64,000 bases of DNA, from NCBI RefSeq assembly GCF_000150955.2, contig NC_011669.1, forward strand, positions 2,176,993 to 2,240,992. Direction: 5' to 3'. This document shows, one piece after another, positions 38,770-47,785 of this stretch. Source of the stretch: Phaeodactylum tricornutum CCAP 1055/1 (taxonomy: Eukaryota > Bacillariophyta > Bacillariophyceae > Surirellales > Neidiaceae). Every line of letters starts with the position of its first letter. Within the stretch, counting starts at the first letter, position 1. The notes under the pieces were generated by a model, which was not told where the DNA came from, ran no database searches, and saw only the letters and a program-made list of their open reading frames with translations. The translations under genes were made by a program, and so were the position numbers.

Positions 38770-39666
38770 GATCTACGTAGTATCGTGCGAATTCACAGTC
38801 AGACAGAAAACAGGAAATCAGTACGCGGTCCATCCAACGACAAGACAATGAAAGTAGCAGCAACGGCAGCAACCCTAGTTTTCTTGTGCCATTATTCAAA
38901 CAAGAGCAGTAACTGACACCGTCTTCCGTCCGGTCTCCTCACGACAGCATTCCCTATACAACCTATGCAGGCAAGGCCACTCTTTCTCTCTCTCACGCAC
39001 ACATGTGTGGGACAGACACGGATTCACAAAGGAGACGGCACAACGGCGCGGGAAAAATTCGAACGGTGTTGCTTCGGCGCATCTTACTTCAGCATTCTTA
39101 CCTTGGCGACCAGATCACGTCTTACGAAACCTATCGACGCGTTCATTTTGTTTTTTTATCTACCAGTGCAGGCACCAAGGCGGGTTGGCTCGACGGTGCA
39201 GTGCCGATCAATCATCCAGGATGCGTTCACGGGAAGGGAGTTTGGGTCGACACAAGTTTCCGAGTGATGGAGGAGGGTTGGTTCGCGACAGCCGCCGGTA
39301 CTTGGCTATCGGGACAGGATATTGGCCCGTGAGGAAAGGGACTCGCGTGTGGACTCGCCGAGTCGCGTCGTGGGACGCTTCTGGACCGGCACGCGTCCAC
39401 GCGCGTTTCGGTTGGTTGGAAGGGTTGCTCGCGGATCTGTACGCAGTACAGACACACTGACAGACGAAAAAATCCAGCTAGAGAGGTCAATACTATTGGC
39501 GGGAATTGTGCGCCGACCAGCCGCTATCCCTCGTTGGTTGGGCCTTGCTATCTTTTTTGCGCAAAACACTAGTTTTCCGGACCTTTTGGTCGTACAAACG
39601 TAGTGTTATACATTAACATGAAGAAAAGCATATGCAGACTCACGGGAGGGAGGCTTCGTAGTCCAC
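38770..39666. other. Upstream region and spacer
   Basis: This 897-bp spacer contains the tentative micro-exon of the PRPP synthetase gene, a TGACWGTGA-class site (TCACAGTCA at 38793-38801), and the 3' flank of the BSD-domain gene. Several overlapping frames at 38965-39603 are mutual shadows in a GC-rich stretch and none has recognisable features. Confidence 0.4.
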
Positions 39667-40812
39667 CTAATCTTCCAACTCACGAGCAATCTCGGCTTCC
39701 AGCTCATCCAGCTCATAATCGGCCGCATCGAGTACTTCATCACTGTCTCCGCCAGAGTCTCCTACCATCTCAAAGTCGCCACCCTCTAACGCTCCCCCGC
39801 TGTTCGTGTCCTTCTCTCCTTCGTTGCGAGCATGTGTAGAGGCCGATGGGTCCGTAGCGAACGCCTTGGTGGTGGCGGGTTGCGCATCCGGACCGTCCTC
39901 CTCCGCATCATTGACAAAAGTAATAGTCTCTTCCTCTGTGGATTCCTCAACTTCCTCAACCGACGCTTCTGTACTCTCAACCATGGGAGGCTGGTCCGAC
40001 CAGATTTCTTCAATACTAAGACCCGCCTCGTATCGAGTGTACGCACAGTGGAAAAAATAGTTGCGCCAAAACACCTTTTCACGTTCCCCTCCACCTATGT
40101 AGCACAACCACGCGTAGTTGATATTGGACGAAACACGCAGACAAGCAGGGTGAGAACTTACGAATGAAAGTCTGACAGCCGTAGCACGACATGTTCCGGC
40201 TGACGTACCGGAAAGTTTGGATTGCATTTGGACGAGTTCGGGATCTTCCTTTAAAACCTTCTCGATGAGACCCACGTGCGAATCTAGATCAAAATTTCCC
40301 AAAAGCGGCGGCAGCGGCTCCAACTTTTGTAGCTTTTCCAGCGAATCGGGCGGAGGGGTCATTTCACCGAGCTGCTCTTCCTCTTCACCAGTGTCTCCCG
40401 CACCGTCGCCTTCCTCTCCATTCCCATCCTCATCCTTGGTCTGATTCTTTTCCAAATTGACACCCTTTTGGGGCATTGCGTAAGGACCAAAGAAAGTGTC
40501 CTTGTCACTGCTCAGTTTCAATATTCCTTCCTTGCATTCTTCGACAAGAATATCACGTTCTGGATCACGCGTTTCCCAAGGCAACATCCCCGCCAAGGTA
40601 TCTCGTGCAGACTCTTTGCGGCGCTCTTCAGCGTCAATGCGTTGACGCTCCGCCGTAAGCTCTGGAGAAGTCAGCGTCAGTTTCCCGAGCATCTCACGGT
40701 CTAATTTCATAGAGCCTAAATTTGCCGGAATCGAATGCTGCACTTGTTCCATCGATTGCTGCACCTTGTCCGTCAGGTCCTTCAAGGACTCCATATTGAA
40801 CCACGACGACAT
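39667..40812 (-). CDS. BSD-domain protein, two exons with in-frame intron
   Basis: From the first ATG (40812), exons 40812-40209 and 40094-39667 give 343 residues. The 114-nt intron (GTACGT...CATAG) is a multiple of three without stop, so the frame also reads through. Splicing places ELVQMQSKLSG directly before GEREKVFWRNYFFHCAYTR, restoring the BSD signature (Phe-Trp plus Asn-Tyr-Phe), which is interrupted when the intron is retained. The N-terminus has a helical DLTDKVQQSMEQVQHSI, and the C-terminus is highly acidic, ending DELEAEIARELED. BSD domains occur in TFIIH p62 and in synapse-associated (SYAP1-like) proteins; the layout here is closer to the latter. No targeting signal is visible. 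Confidence 0.8.
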   Translation of the reverse strand: MSSWFNMESLKDLTDKVQQSMEQVQHSIPANLGSMKLDREMLGKLTLTSPELTAERQRIDAEERRKESARDTLAGMLPWETRDPERDILVEECKEGILKLSSDKDTFFGPYAMPQKGVNLEKNQTKDEDGNGEEGDGAGDTGEEEEQLGEMTPPPDSLEKLQKLEPLPPLLGNFDLDSHVGLIEKVLKEDPELVQMQSKLSGTSAGTCRATAVRLSFVSSHPACLRVSSNINYAWLCYIGGGEREKVFWRNYFFHCAYTRYEAGLSIEEIWSDQPPMVESTEASVEEVEESTEEETITFVNDAEEDGPDAQPATTKAFATDPSASTHARNEGEKDTNSGGALEGGDFEMVGDSGGDSDEVLDAADYELDELEAEIARELED

Positions 40813-41260
40813 CCTGGAGAGCACTATTCGGATGCGGTATGGGACGGATTGCAGGAATGAAACTAACAGTAACCACGAAAGAAGAAATTTGAGAATTGAC
40901 CGTGACAAGAGTCATCCATCGTCTCCGGCGCTCACAGAAATCGAAAAACAAGCGTCGCCCGTATCGTGCGGCAATCACTCACTGTCAATCAAAGAAAGGC
41001 TGAAAAGATCAATCGTCGTCACATAGGTACCGATACGACAAAGGTTGTTTATGTCTGGATTTTGATGGTACGACGCCTTTCTTTAAAGCCCGTGTCCAGT
41101 TTCTGTCAACATCCGGGGTACTAATAGACGGAAAGGAGCAAAATCAAACTACGAAATCCTTGCCTCCCGGGCTGACTATGAGTACAAACAACTTTGTTCC
41201 ATTAGCCCCATTTACGCAGTGTATTGCTCTATGTTTCCCAAAATTCACCTACATTTTTCT
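40813..41260. other. Spacer upstream of the BSD gene
   Basis: This 448-bp spacer lies between two minus-strand genes. It contains TCACTGTCA at 40979-40987, about 167 bp upstream of the BSD gene start. Nothing else is recognisable. Confidence 0.4.
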
Positions 41261-42109
41261 TCAGCCCGAAACACTGCGTCCCCAAAACAGTTTTTGCACC
41301 ACGACCGAATTGCGGAAACCTGGTTGCGTGGCAAGCGTTAATACAGCTACTAGTCGGGACCGGGATCCTCGTACCTGGGTCACACGATGCAATGACCTGG
41401 ATCCGGAAAAAAGGGACAAGGTTCCAGGACGGAAATCGAGGGTGTGTAACGTTGGTGCGCGGTGGGCAGCATCGTGCTCGTGAAAGCCTCCGTGAGGCGG
41501 CTCGTTCATGTGATCGTAGGCTTGCACAATCGCAGCAACGTCAGCGAGCGCCGGATCGCTTGCGGATTGACGCAAAGGATCCGTGTATTGAAAGAGTCCC
41601 GAATCGGTGTCTGCCGCATCCTGCAACATGAGCGTCGTCGAAAATTCCGACTCGTCAAAGTGAAAGGAATGGTGGTATCCGGGCCTAAACACGTTGATCG
41701 AACAGCATCCCAATGGATCGTCAGATAGGAATAGTTCCTTCTGAACGATCAGAGAAATTAATCGCAGTAAAGTCTCATCGTTATACAAGGATGCCAAGGA
41801 ACTTTCGTGCGGGAGCTCGTCGTACGCGATGGACGCCACTTGCGTCTTCATTTTGTGATTCACGACGGAATTTTCGGGGTAATTACAGTTTTGAGGGCCG
41901 AGATAGGCGGTGTGGTGATCGTCGGTTGTAAAGGCCTCACTTTCCTGGGCCCGAGCTTCGGAGCAACACTTTTCCAAGACGTCGGGGCGAATAAAATAAG
42001 GAAAAAGAAAGGCGCCTTGGCTCTGATACTGCCGCCGCGCCTTGGCAATTTCTCGGAGAGCGTCGGCCGTAGTCAGGTCCTTCAGCCATGGATAGCGTTC
42101 AAAGTTCAT
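41261..42109 (-). CDS. 2-oxoglutarate/Fe(II)-dependent dioxygenase-like protein
   Basis: A single exon of 282 residues starts at ATG 42109. The jelly-roll core is visible: FRPGYHHSFHFDESEFSTTL contains the HxD iron ligands, and LSLFSGSRSLHRVTQVRGSR supplies the distal histidine and, ten or so residues on, the arginine that binds 2-oxoglutarate. FRPGTLSLF before it is the typical strand leading to the distal His. The arrangement resembles bacterial ArpA/HalD-type hydroxylases acting on free amino acids or small molecules, but substrate is unknown. No leader peptide is present, so it should be cytosolic or nuclear. Confidence 0.75.
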   Translation of the reverse strand: MNFERYPWLKDLTTADALREIAKARRQYQSQGAFLFPYFIRPDVLEKCCSEARAQESEAFTTDDHHTAYLGPQNCNYPENSVVNHKMKTQVASIAYDELPHESSLASLYNDETLLRLISLIVQKELFLSDDPLGCCSINVFRPGYHHSFHFDESEFSTTLMLQDAADTDSGLFQYTDPLRQSASDPALADVAAIVQAYDHMNEPPHGGFHEHDAAHRAPTLHTLDFRPGTLSLFSGSRSLHRVTQVRGSRSRLVAVLTLATQPGFRNSVVVQKLFWGRSVSG

Positions 42110-42447
42110 CGAAAATTCTATTGGCGATCCTCAATAGTAGATTTCTTGTACTGGTTTCGATTTACGTTAGCTTTAGATTGTCCGTTGTTAGACATTATGT
42201 CGGTACTCACGAGAAAATGTGTCTGTCGTCGAAAAAAAGCGCTGTGCCTCTAACATAGAGCATATGCTGACGTCAAGCTCACTTTTTGCTCGCTCCCGTA
42301 AAATGTCAGAATCGATCATCCCCGATTCGTTCCGATGGGAAACGCAACACGCCGACAACCAGCAAAGATCATCATGCAATGGCAATGATCATTCCCACGA
42401 TCATCTCGAGGGCTCCCCACACCCACACTATTTACAGGAGGCTAGCA
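42110..42447. promoter_or_regulatory. Divergent spacer, dioxygenase / phosphoesterase
   Basis: This 338-bp spacer contains the promoters of two divergent genes. The phosphoesterase frame is open through much of it, with upstream in-frame ATGs near 42379 and 42385 that would add a polar N-terminus before the signal peptide. Confidence 0.35.
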
Positions 42448-43818
42448 ATGAACAAGGGCGTCATTCGTTCATCCTTGACAACTAGTCTTACTCTTCTACT
42501 ATTTTTAGTTTCAAGCCTTCTCTTCGAGCCCTCTCTCAGTTTTAGCCGCGAGTCTGCCAGTAGCACAATCACAAAACATTCCGACGGACTCTTCCATCAG
42601 ATGAAAGTCCATGATCGTGTACCAAAACCATCAGCTTCTGCACCAGCAGTGCGTCGGTCGGATCGATTGTTACGAAGGTCATCTTCGTTGGCCTCCTTTC
42701 AGTCTCACTACCATGACAGCGAGATCGGAAAGAGGCAGCGCCTTTCGGAACCACAGTCACCCATATTTACAATGGGACTTATTGCCGACATCCAGTATGC
42801 TCCCATTCCCGACGGATACTCGTATTCTGGTCAGGCGCGCTTTTACAAGCACGCTCTGGAAGTTGCGCGCCAGGCAGCGATGCATTTTGAAAAAGAAAAA
42901 GTCGAGCTTGTACTCAACTTAGGCGACATTGTGGACGGCAAGTGCCAGGAGATTGCCTTACACGGCGGTGAGCCTTTTACGGAAGATATTGATCCGGGGA
43001 TGGAGTGTGTTGGACACGTGATGGATGCCCTATCGAAGTATCGAAGTGGACCCATTCTACACGCGTATGGGAATCACTGTTTGTACAATTTGGATCGCCC
43101 CAGCCTGCAACGCAAACTAGGCATTCCTTTTGTAAAGGAACCGTGTGGCGATTTGGTAGGCTATCGATCACACGGACACAAGAAGATACGCTTTGTTATT
43201 CTGGACTCCTACGATGTAGCTACTATGCGCCGCTGTTCAGAAACATCGCAAAAGTACCGACAAGCGGCGAACATATTGCGAAAGAACAACCCTAACTATC
43301 CCGCCCACGAAAACTCTCCAGCGGGTTTAACCGGTGTGACAAAACGCTTCGTCGCTTTCAACGGGGGTGTCGGTAAGGTGCAGCTTGAGTGGTTACAGAG
43401 CACGCTCCAGCAAGCACGAGAGGCCAACGAAAAGGTGATTGTGCTCAGCCATCAGCCAATCTTACCGGCATCGACAAGCCCAGTATGCCTGATCTGGAAC
43501 TATCAGCAAGTCCTATCCACCCTACGAAGATACAAAGATGTGGTAGTGGCCTCGTTTTCCGGACACGCCCACAAAGGTGGGTACGATCGGGACCCCGTCA
43601 GCGGCATTCACTTTCGGGTTTTTGAAGCGGCTTTGGAAAACGCGGACCCCGACAAAACGTACGCATTTATTGATATGTACGAAGATCGCTTAAGCGTCCG
43701 TGGCATTGGTAACTGCAAATCAGCTAGTTATTTTTTTGACCACCAACCACTGCCCGAGATGATGGATCCGTCGACAAGTACGGAATCGGCCTCCGGCCAA
43801 TCCGAACCCGACAGCTAG
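42448..43818 (+). CDS. Metallophosphoesterase, ADP-ribose/CDP-alcohol diphosphatase (ADPRM)-like, with signal peptide
   Basis: I chose the ATG at 42448 because it starts a clear signal peptide (SLTTSLTLLLFLVSSLLF, ending SLSFS), giving 456 residues. The binuclear metal ligands are all visible: LIADIQY (DxQ, typical of ADPRM), NLGDIVDG, AYGNH, VLSHQP and FSGHAHKGG. The AGLTGVTKRFVAFNGGVG segment and SPVCLIWNY are also ADPRM features. Known members hydrolyse ADP-ribose, CDP-choline and cyclic ADP-ribose with Mn2+ in the cytosol; here a signal peptide implies the secretory pathway, or the plastid if SLSFS works as the import motif. Family is secure; location is inferred. Confidence 0.85.
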   Translation: MNKGVIRSSLTTSLTLLLFLVSSLLFEPSLSFSRESASSTITKHSDGLFHQMKVHDRVPKPSASAPAVRRSDRLLRRSSSLASFQSHYHDSEIGKRQRLSEPQSPIFTMGLIADIQYAPIPDGYSYSGQARFYKHALEVARQAAMHFEKEKVELVLNLGDIVDGKCQEIALHGGEPFTEDIDPGMECVGHVMDALSKYRSGPILHAYGNHCLYNLDRPSLQRKLGIPFVKEPCGDLVGYRSHGHKKIRFVILDSYDVATMRRCSETSQKYRQAANILRKNNPNYPAHENSPAGLTGVTKRFVAFNGGVGKVQLEWLQSTLQQAREANEKVIVLSHQPILPASTSPVCLIWNYQQVLSTLRRYKDVVVASFSGHAHKGGYDRDPVSGIHFRVFEAALENADPDKTYAFIDMYEDRLSVRGIGNCKSASYFFDHQPLPEMMDPSTSTESASGQSEPDS

Positions 43819-43996
43819 GTAGGACTCTAAGCCCACTACCATTTTAAAAGAAATGCAATGCAACATGAATTCACAAATGGAGACTAGAGGAATGCACAAA
43901 TGTTTCCCGCCGGGGTTATCTAAAATTCAATGTTGCTGCCTTCCTACCGCACGCATTCAAAACACTATGTCTTGAACGCCGGTTTGTGCTTGCTCT

Positions 43997-45211
43997 CTAT
44001 TCGGCAGGTGCCGCAGGAACTTCGAGGATAATTGGGTCGAACTTGTCGTAAATACTGGATCCGTATTCCGGCAGAGACGTTTTACTACCAACCGTGATTT
44101 CCCAATCCTTGATAAGGGACATCTTCTTGGTTGGCCCACCCCGTGCTACGTACGATTCGTAGTAAAATGATTGCAGATCGTCCTTCAGGGAGTGTAGCGG
44201 CCCGGACCAGCCGAGCTTTTCCTTGGCCGTGTCGGGAGCCACGTAAAAGTCCGTCATGCGAAAGGGAAAGGTCGCTTTGCCGAACATGTCGGCATCATAG
44301 TGTTCGATCATGACCTTGTCTTTATCGATACCCGCTGCTTCGGCACACAGGTAGGCAACTTCGTCGTAGCTGACGAGTTGATCGGTACCGCAATTGAAAA
44401 CACGTTGGGCAATCGCGGCGGCTTCGTCATTCAAGGGTGCCGCCAAGAGTGAGGCCACGTCTTCGGCGTTAGTGAGAGAAAGCTTTTGCGTCCCGTCACC
44501 GGGAATAGGCAGCGGCAGTTCTCGTACGAGTCGATCAAAGTACCAGTCGATGTAGTCGTGTTTGTTGGCCTTGGGACCGTAAATGTACTGTGGCCGGAAG
44601 GTGACCAAGGGCAATCCCTGTTGAATCGCGTACTGATCGAACTGATTCTGTCCGGCACTTTCCTTGATCGGTGTCGTTTCTGGCATGGGAAAGGGAGCAT
44701 CCGCCGTAGGTTGGTACATTCCAGCGGAAGATACGTACGTGAACAGTTTGACGTTCCAAGCTTTGGCGAGATCGCAGATGGCCTGTCCAGCACCCTTGGG
44801 GGACTTGGAGGCATTGTCCCAAACATAATCAAAGGCGGCGTCTTTCCCGAGAATGTCTTGCAGCGCAGTGGCGGTCATAGATTCGTCGCCGAGACTAGCC
44901 TTGACGACTTTCACGTCCGGTAGGTCCGTGGCGTAGGACTGGAAAGGTTCCGCGGAATCTTTGCAGGCATCGTCTTGTAGAATGGTCACGGAAGTGATTT
45001 TGTCGTTGTCCGACAAAACCTTGGCGAGCTGAAAGCCGAGCTCTCCGTGACCGCCGCCCTTATTTTGGACAATCAAGGCAGCGCTCATGTACAGGTGCGT
45101 GGTCGCGGCCGATCCATGATGCGACTTGCTACGACTATGCTGCGGCACAAACGCCGACGCGGAAAATAGCGTTACTAGAGTAGAAGCGAAAGCCCAGCGA
45201 GTTAGACTCAT
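43997..45211 (-). CDS. Plastid CSP41-like atypical SDR (stem-loop RNA-binding protein family)
   Basis: From ATG 45211 (the frame upstream opens at TTG) the protein has 404 residues. The leader ends FSASAFVPQHS, a textbook ASAFAP plastid import site. The mature part is an extended/atypical Rossmann SDR: VQNKGGGHGELGFQLAKVL replaces the usual GxxGxxG, YVSSAGMYQP and FRPQYIYGP match CSP41, and the active-site Tyr/Lys pair is not obvious. Plant CSP41a/b bind and cleave plastid RNA stem-loops and stabilise rRNA and transcripts. It is transcribed divergently from zeaxanthin epoxidase, with a TGACAGTGA site 77 bp upstream of its start codon. Confidence 0.85.
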   Translation of the reverse strand: MSLTRWAFASTLVTLFSASAFVPQHSRSKSHHGSAATTHLYMSAALIVQNKGGGHGELGFQLAKVLSDNDKITSVTILQDDACKDSAEPFQSYATDLPDVKVVKASLGDESMTATALQDILGKDAAFDYVWDNASKSPKGAGQAICDLAKAWNVKLFTYVSSAGMYQPTADAPFPMPETTPIKESAGQNQFDQYAIQQGLPLVTFRPQYIYGPKANKHDYIDWYFDRLVRELPLPIPGDGTQKLSLTNAEDVASLLAAPLNDEAAAIAQRVFNCGTDQLVSYDEVAYLCAEAAGIDKDKVMIEHYDADMFGKATFPFRMTDFYVAPDTAKEKLGWSGPLHSLKDDLQSFYYESYVARGGPTKKMSLIKDWEITVGSKTSLPEYGSSIYDKFDPIILEVPAAPAE

Positions 45212-45823
45212 AATGCGCTTTCGAACGGTGCGAACCAATCTATTGTATAATTGCTCGCTCTAGTAGTAACGAGTGTCCACACAGCCTTGACAGTGAGTCT
45301 CGTATGCTTTGTCCTTTTCTTCCTGGTGCCATGCCAACCTCATTTTGTTTACTAGGTCCGTAGTAGCTGACGTATGTATGTAGAGATGATTGTTTCTCAT
45401 GTTTCCCGTAAACCCGTGAATCGACAGCGTTTGCATTAGTAGTTGTTTGTACTCAAAATAATCCAACCATTTGCAAGTTGAAGGCTTCTGGATTGCCGGG
45501 TTCTGTTTCGGGCTGGCATGTCTGTAGCTTGGTTTGCTTTTGACGTAGTTCGGATCTGTGTACACGCGTCCAGACCAAGAGTGACCACTCGGTACGTAGG
45601 GTACCATGCTCTGATCCGCGTTTCTGGTATCCCACCAACCCCACAGGCCGATCCAGTGACATTGCAAGCCGATCCGAGGGAAGGTCACCAATCTTGTTCG
45701 AAAGAAACACATCCGCTGCCTGGAATCCTTCTGTCACTAACAGTCAATCCGGCAAGAAAGGTCTCCCAAGGAACGAATCGATCTGAATTGGCTACGTTGC
45801 CTCTGATTGACGACAACGATCGT
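45212..45823. promoter_or_regulatory. Shared divergent promoter region, CSP41-like / ZEP
   Basis: Two plastid-protein genes are transcribed outwards from this 612-bp spacer. TGACAGTGA lies at 45288-45296, and AACAGTCAATCC, a partial version, lies about 90 bp upstream of the epoxidase start. Overlapping frames on both strands here are not convincing genes. Confidence 0.5.
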
Positions 45824-47724
45824 ATGGGTCTTTCGTTTCTATCATTATGCGCCGTGCTGACGGCGTCGTCCGCAATGGCCTTTGTCACCACCCGATCACC
45901 GGCTTGCAACGACGTGACTCGATCACTGCATAGAATCAATACAAGGCACATGACCTACCCATTTTACCCGGCATCCTCTCTCCGTATCTCCACGCGCGTT
46001 GCGAGCACGGCGGTTCCTCCGGAAGACGTTGCCTTTGACAAGCTAAGTTTACCCGCTCGCGAGGGCCGGCCTCTGAAGATTGCTATTGCCGGCGGTGGGG
46101 TAGGCGGTTTGACGACCGCTCTCTGCATGTTGAAAAAGGGTTTCGACGTGACGGTGTACGAGAAGACTGCCGCCTTTGCCCGCTTTGGGGGACCCATCCA
46201 GTTTGCCTCCAACGCCTTGTCAGTCCTGAAAGAAATCGACGAAACCCTCTTTGAGCGTGTCATGGACAAGTTCACTTTCACCGGAACACGAACCTGTGGG
46301 ATCAAGGACGGTTTGCGAGCGGATGGAAGCTTCCGGATGACGGAAGATCGTCTGGATTATTTGTGGAATCCGGATGCTCCGGCCGATTGGTTCGTCAAAT
46401 TTCCGCTCAAAGTACGTTGCAACACACTCCAACCATTCACAATCGAGGCCGTAACACGAAAACTTACCTTTCACTTCTTTGGTATTATTATCTCTAGCAA
46501 TGCGCCGATTTGTTCGGTTTACCCTACACGGGTGTCATTGACCGTCCCGATTTACAAGAAATTCTCATTGACGAATGCCGCAAACTTAAACCCGACTTTC
46601 TCATCAACGGCAATCCCGTCGTAGGTTACGAAGACTTAGGCAAAGGCCAAGGTGTGACAATCAATTTAAACGATCAGACAACTGCGTCCGCCGATGTTCT
46701 AGTAGGATCGGACGGAATTTGGTCAGCCGTACGTGACCAAATGTACAAGGAAGGTGGTGTCAAATCTACCAGTGCCAACAAGAAGAAACGGCAGGGATGC
46801 GACTATTCCGGATACACCGTCTTTGCGGGAGAAACAATCCTCAAGACCCCGGACTACTATGCAACTGGATACAAGGTATACATCGGACCCAAGCGGTACT
46901 TTGTTACGAGTGATGTCGGTGATGGCCGCATTCAGTGGTACGCCTTCTTTGCGCTACCTCCCGGAACCAAAAAAGCTCCCAGCGGTTGGGGTGGCTCCAC
47001 TCGTGACGGACAGACGGATCCGGAGGAGAATCTGGTAGACTACGTCAAGGGCTTGCATGAAGGATGGAGCGATGAAGTCATGATGGTTTTGGACTCGACG
47101 TCACCAGACAGTGTGGAACAACGTGACTTGTACGATCGGGCGCCCGAATTATTTCGCAGTTGGGCGAATGGCAACGTCGTACTCATTGGTGATGCAGTAC
47201 ACGCCATGATGCCAAACTTGGGTCAAGGAGGTTGCCAGGCAATTGAAGACGCCTACGTCTTGACGGAAACTTTGGCGAACACACGCACCACAGAAAAGCT
47301 GCAAGATGCATTACAAGAGTACTACCGCAAGCGCATCGTACGAGTGAGTATTGTGCAGTTTCTGAGTAAGCTGGCTAGCGACTTGATCATCAACGCGTTT
47401 GACACCCCCTGGAGTCCACACGACAACCTCGGAAAGTCCTGGAAATCCTACTTGACATTCTTTTGGAAGCCTATCTTGCAGTTCGCCATTTTTCCAATGC
47501 AGTTCGCCTATCTTTATTCCTACTATCCGACGGGGAATATGGGTGATCTTCCGGCCAAATTAGAAGCAATTTGGAAAGAGAAGCACAAAACAGATGCCGA
47601 AGCTGTGTTTGAGCAAGCATCCAAGGAAGGCTTTGTCATGGAACACGAAGCGTCCTTTTTCAAAAAAGCGGAAGTAGAATTGTCCCCAACAGCTTTGGCA
47701 GCTACGAAAGAAGAACTAAGCTAG
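45824..47724 (+). CDS. ZEP: Zeaxanthin epoxidase, two exons
   Basis: Exons 45824-46411 and 46498-47724 (GTACGT...TCTCTAG, phase 0) give 604 residues. The leader (LSLCAVLTASSAMAFVTT) carries the MAFV form of the plastid motif. FAD-monooxygenase landmarks are intact: IAGGGVGGLTTALCMLKKGF near residue 88, the DG motif region VLVGSDGIWSAVRDQ, and GDAVHAMMPNLGQGG with the FAD ribityl-binding Asp. The enzyme epoxidises zeaxanthin to antheraxanthin and violaxanthin, and in diatoms such enzymes may act on diatoxanthin. The C-terminal FHA domain of plant ZEP is absent. Diatoms have several ZEP paralogues; I cannot say which one this is. Confidence 0.93.
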
Positions 47725-47785
47725 AAGTGAAGAAATTCCATAGTTTTCATTGTAGCCTTTCGGACCGTATGCTTCTCACGCTGAT

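Noticed and set aside
38965-39603. Several overlapping ORFs of 85-150 codons on both strands
   Set aside because: They shadow one another in a GC-rich stretch, show no hydrophobic core, domain or plausible start, and most begin with non-ATG codons.
45260-45712. 150-codon minus-strand frame in the CSP41-like / ZEP spacer
   Set aside because: Overlaps opposing open frames and the likely shared promoter; no domain, and the length is compatible with chance.
46412-46509. Read-through of the first ZEP exon into the intron as a separate 368-codon protein
   Set aside because: GTACGT and TCTCTAG join the FAD-binding halves in frame, and the intron-coded tail has no homology.
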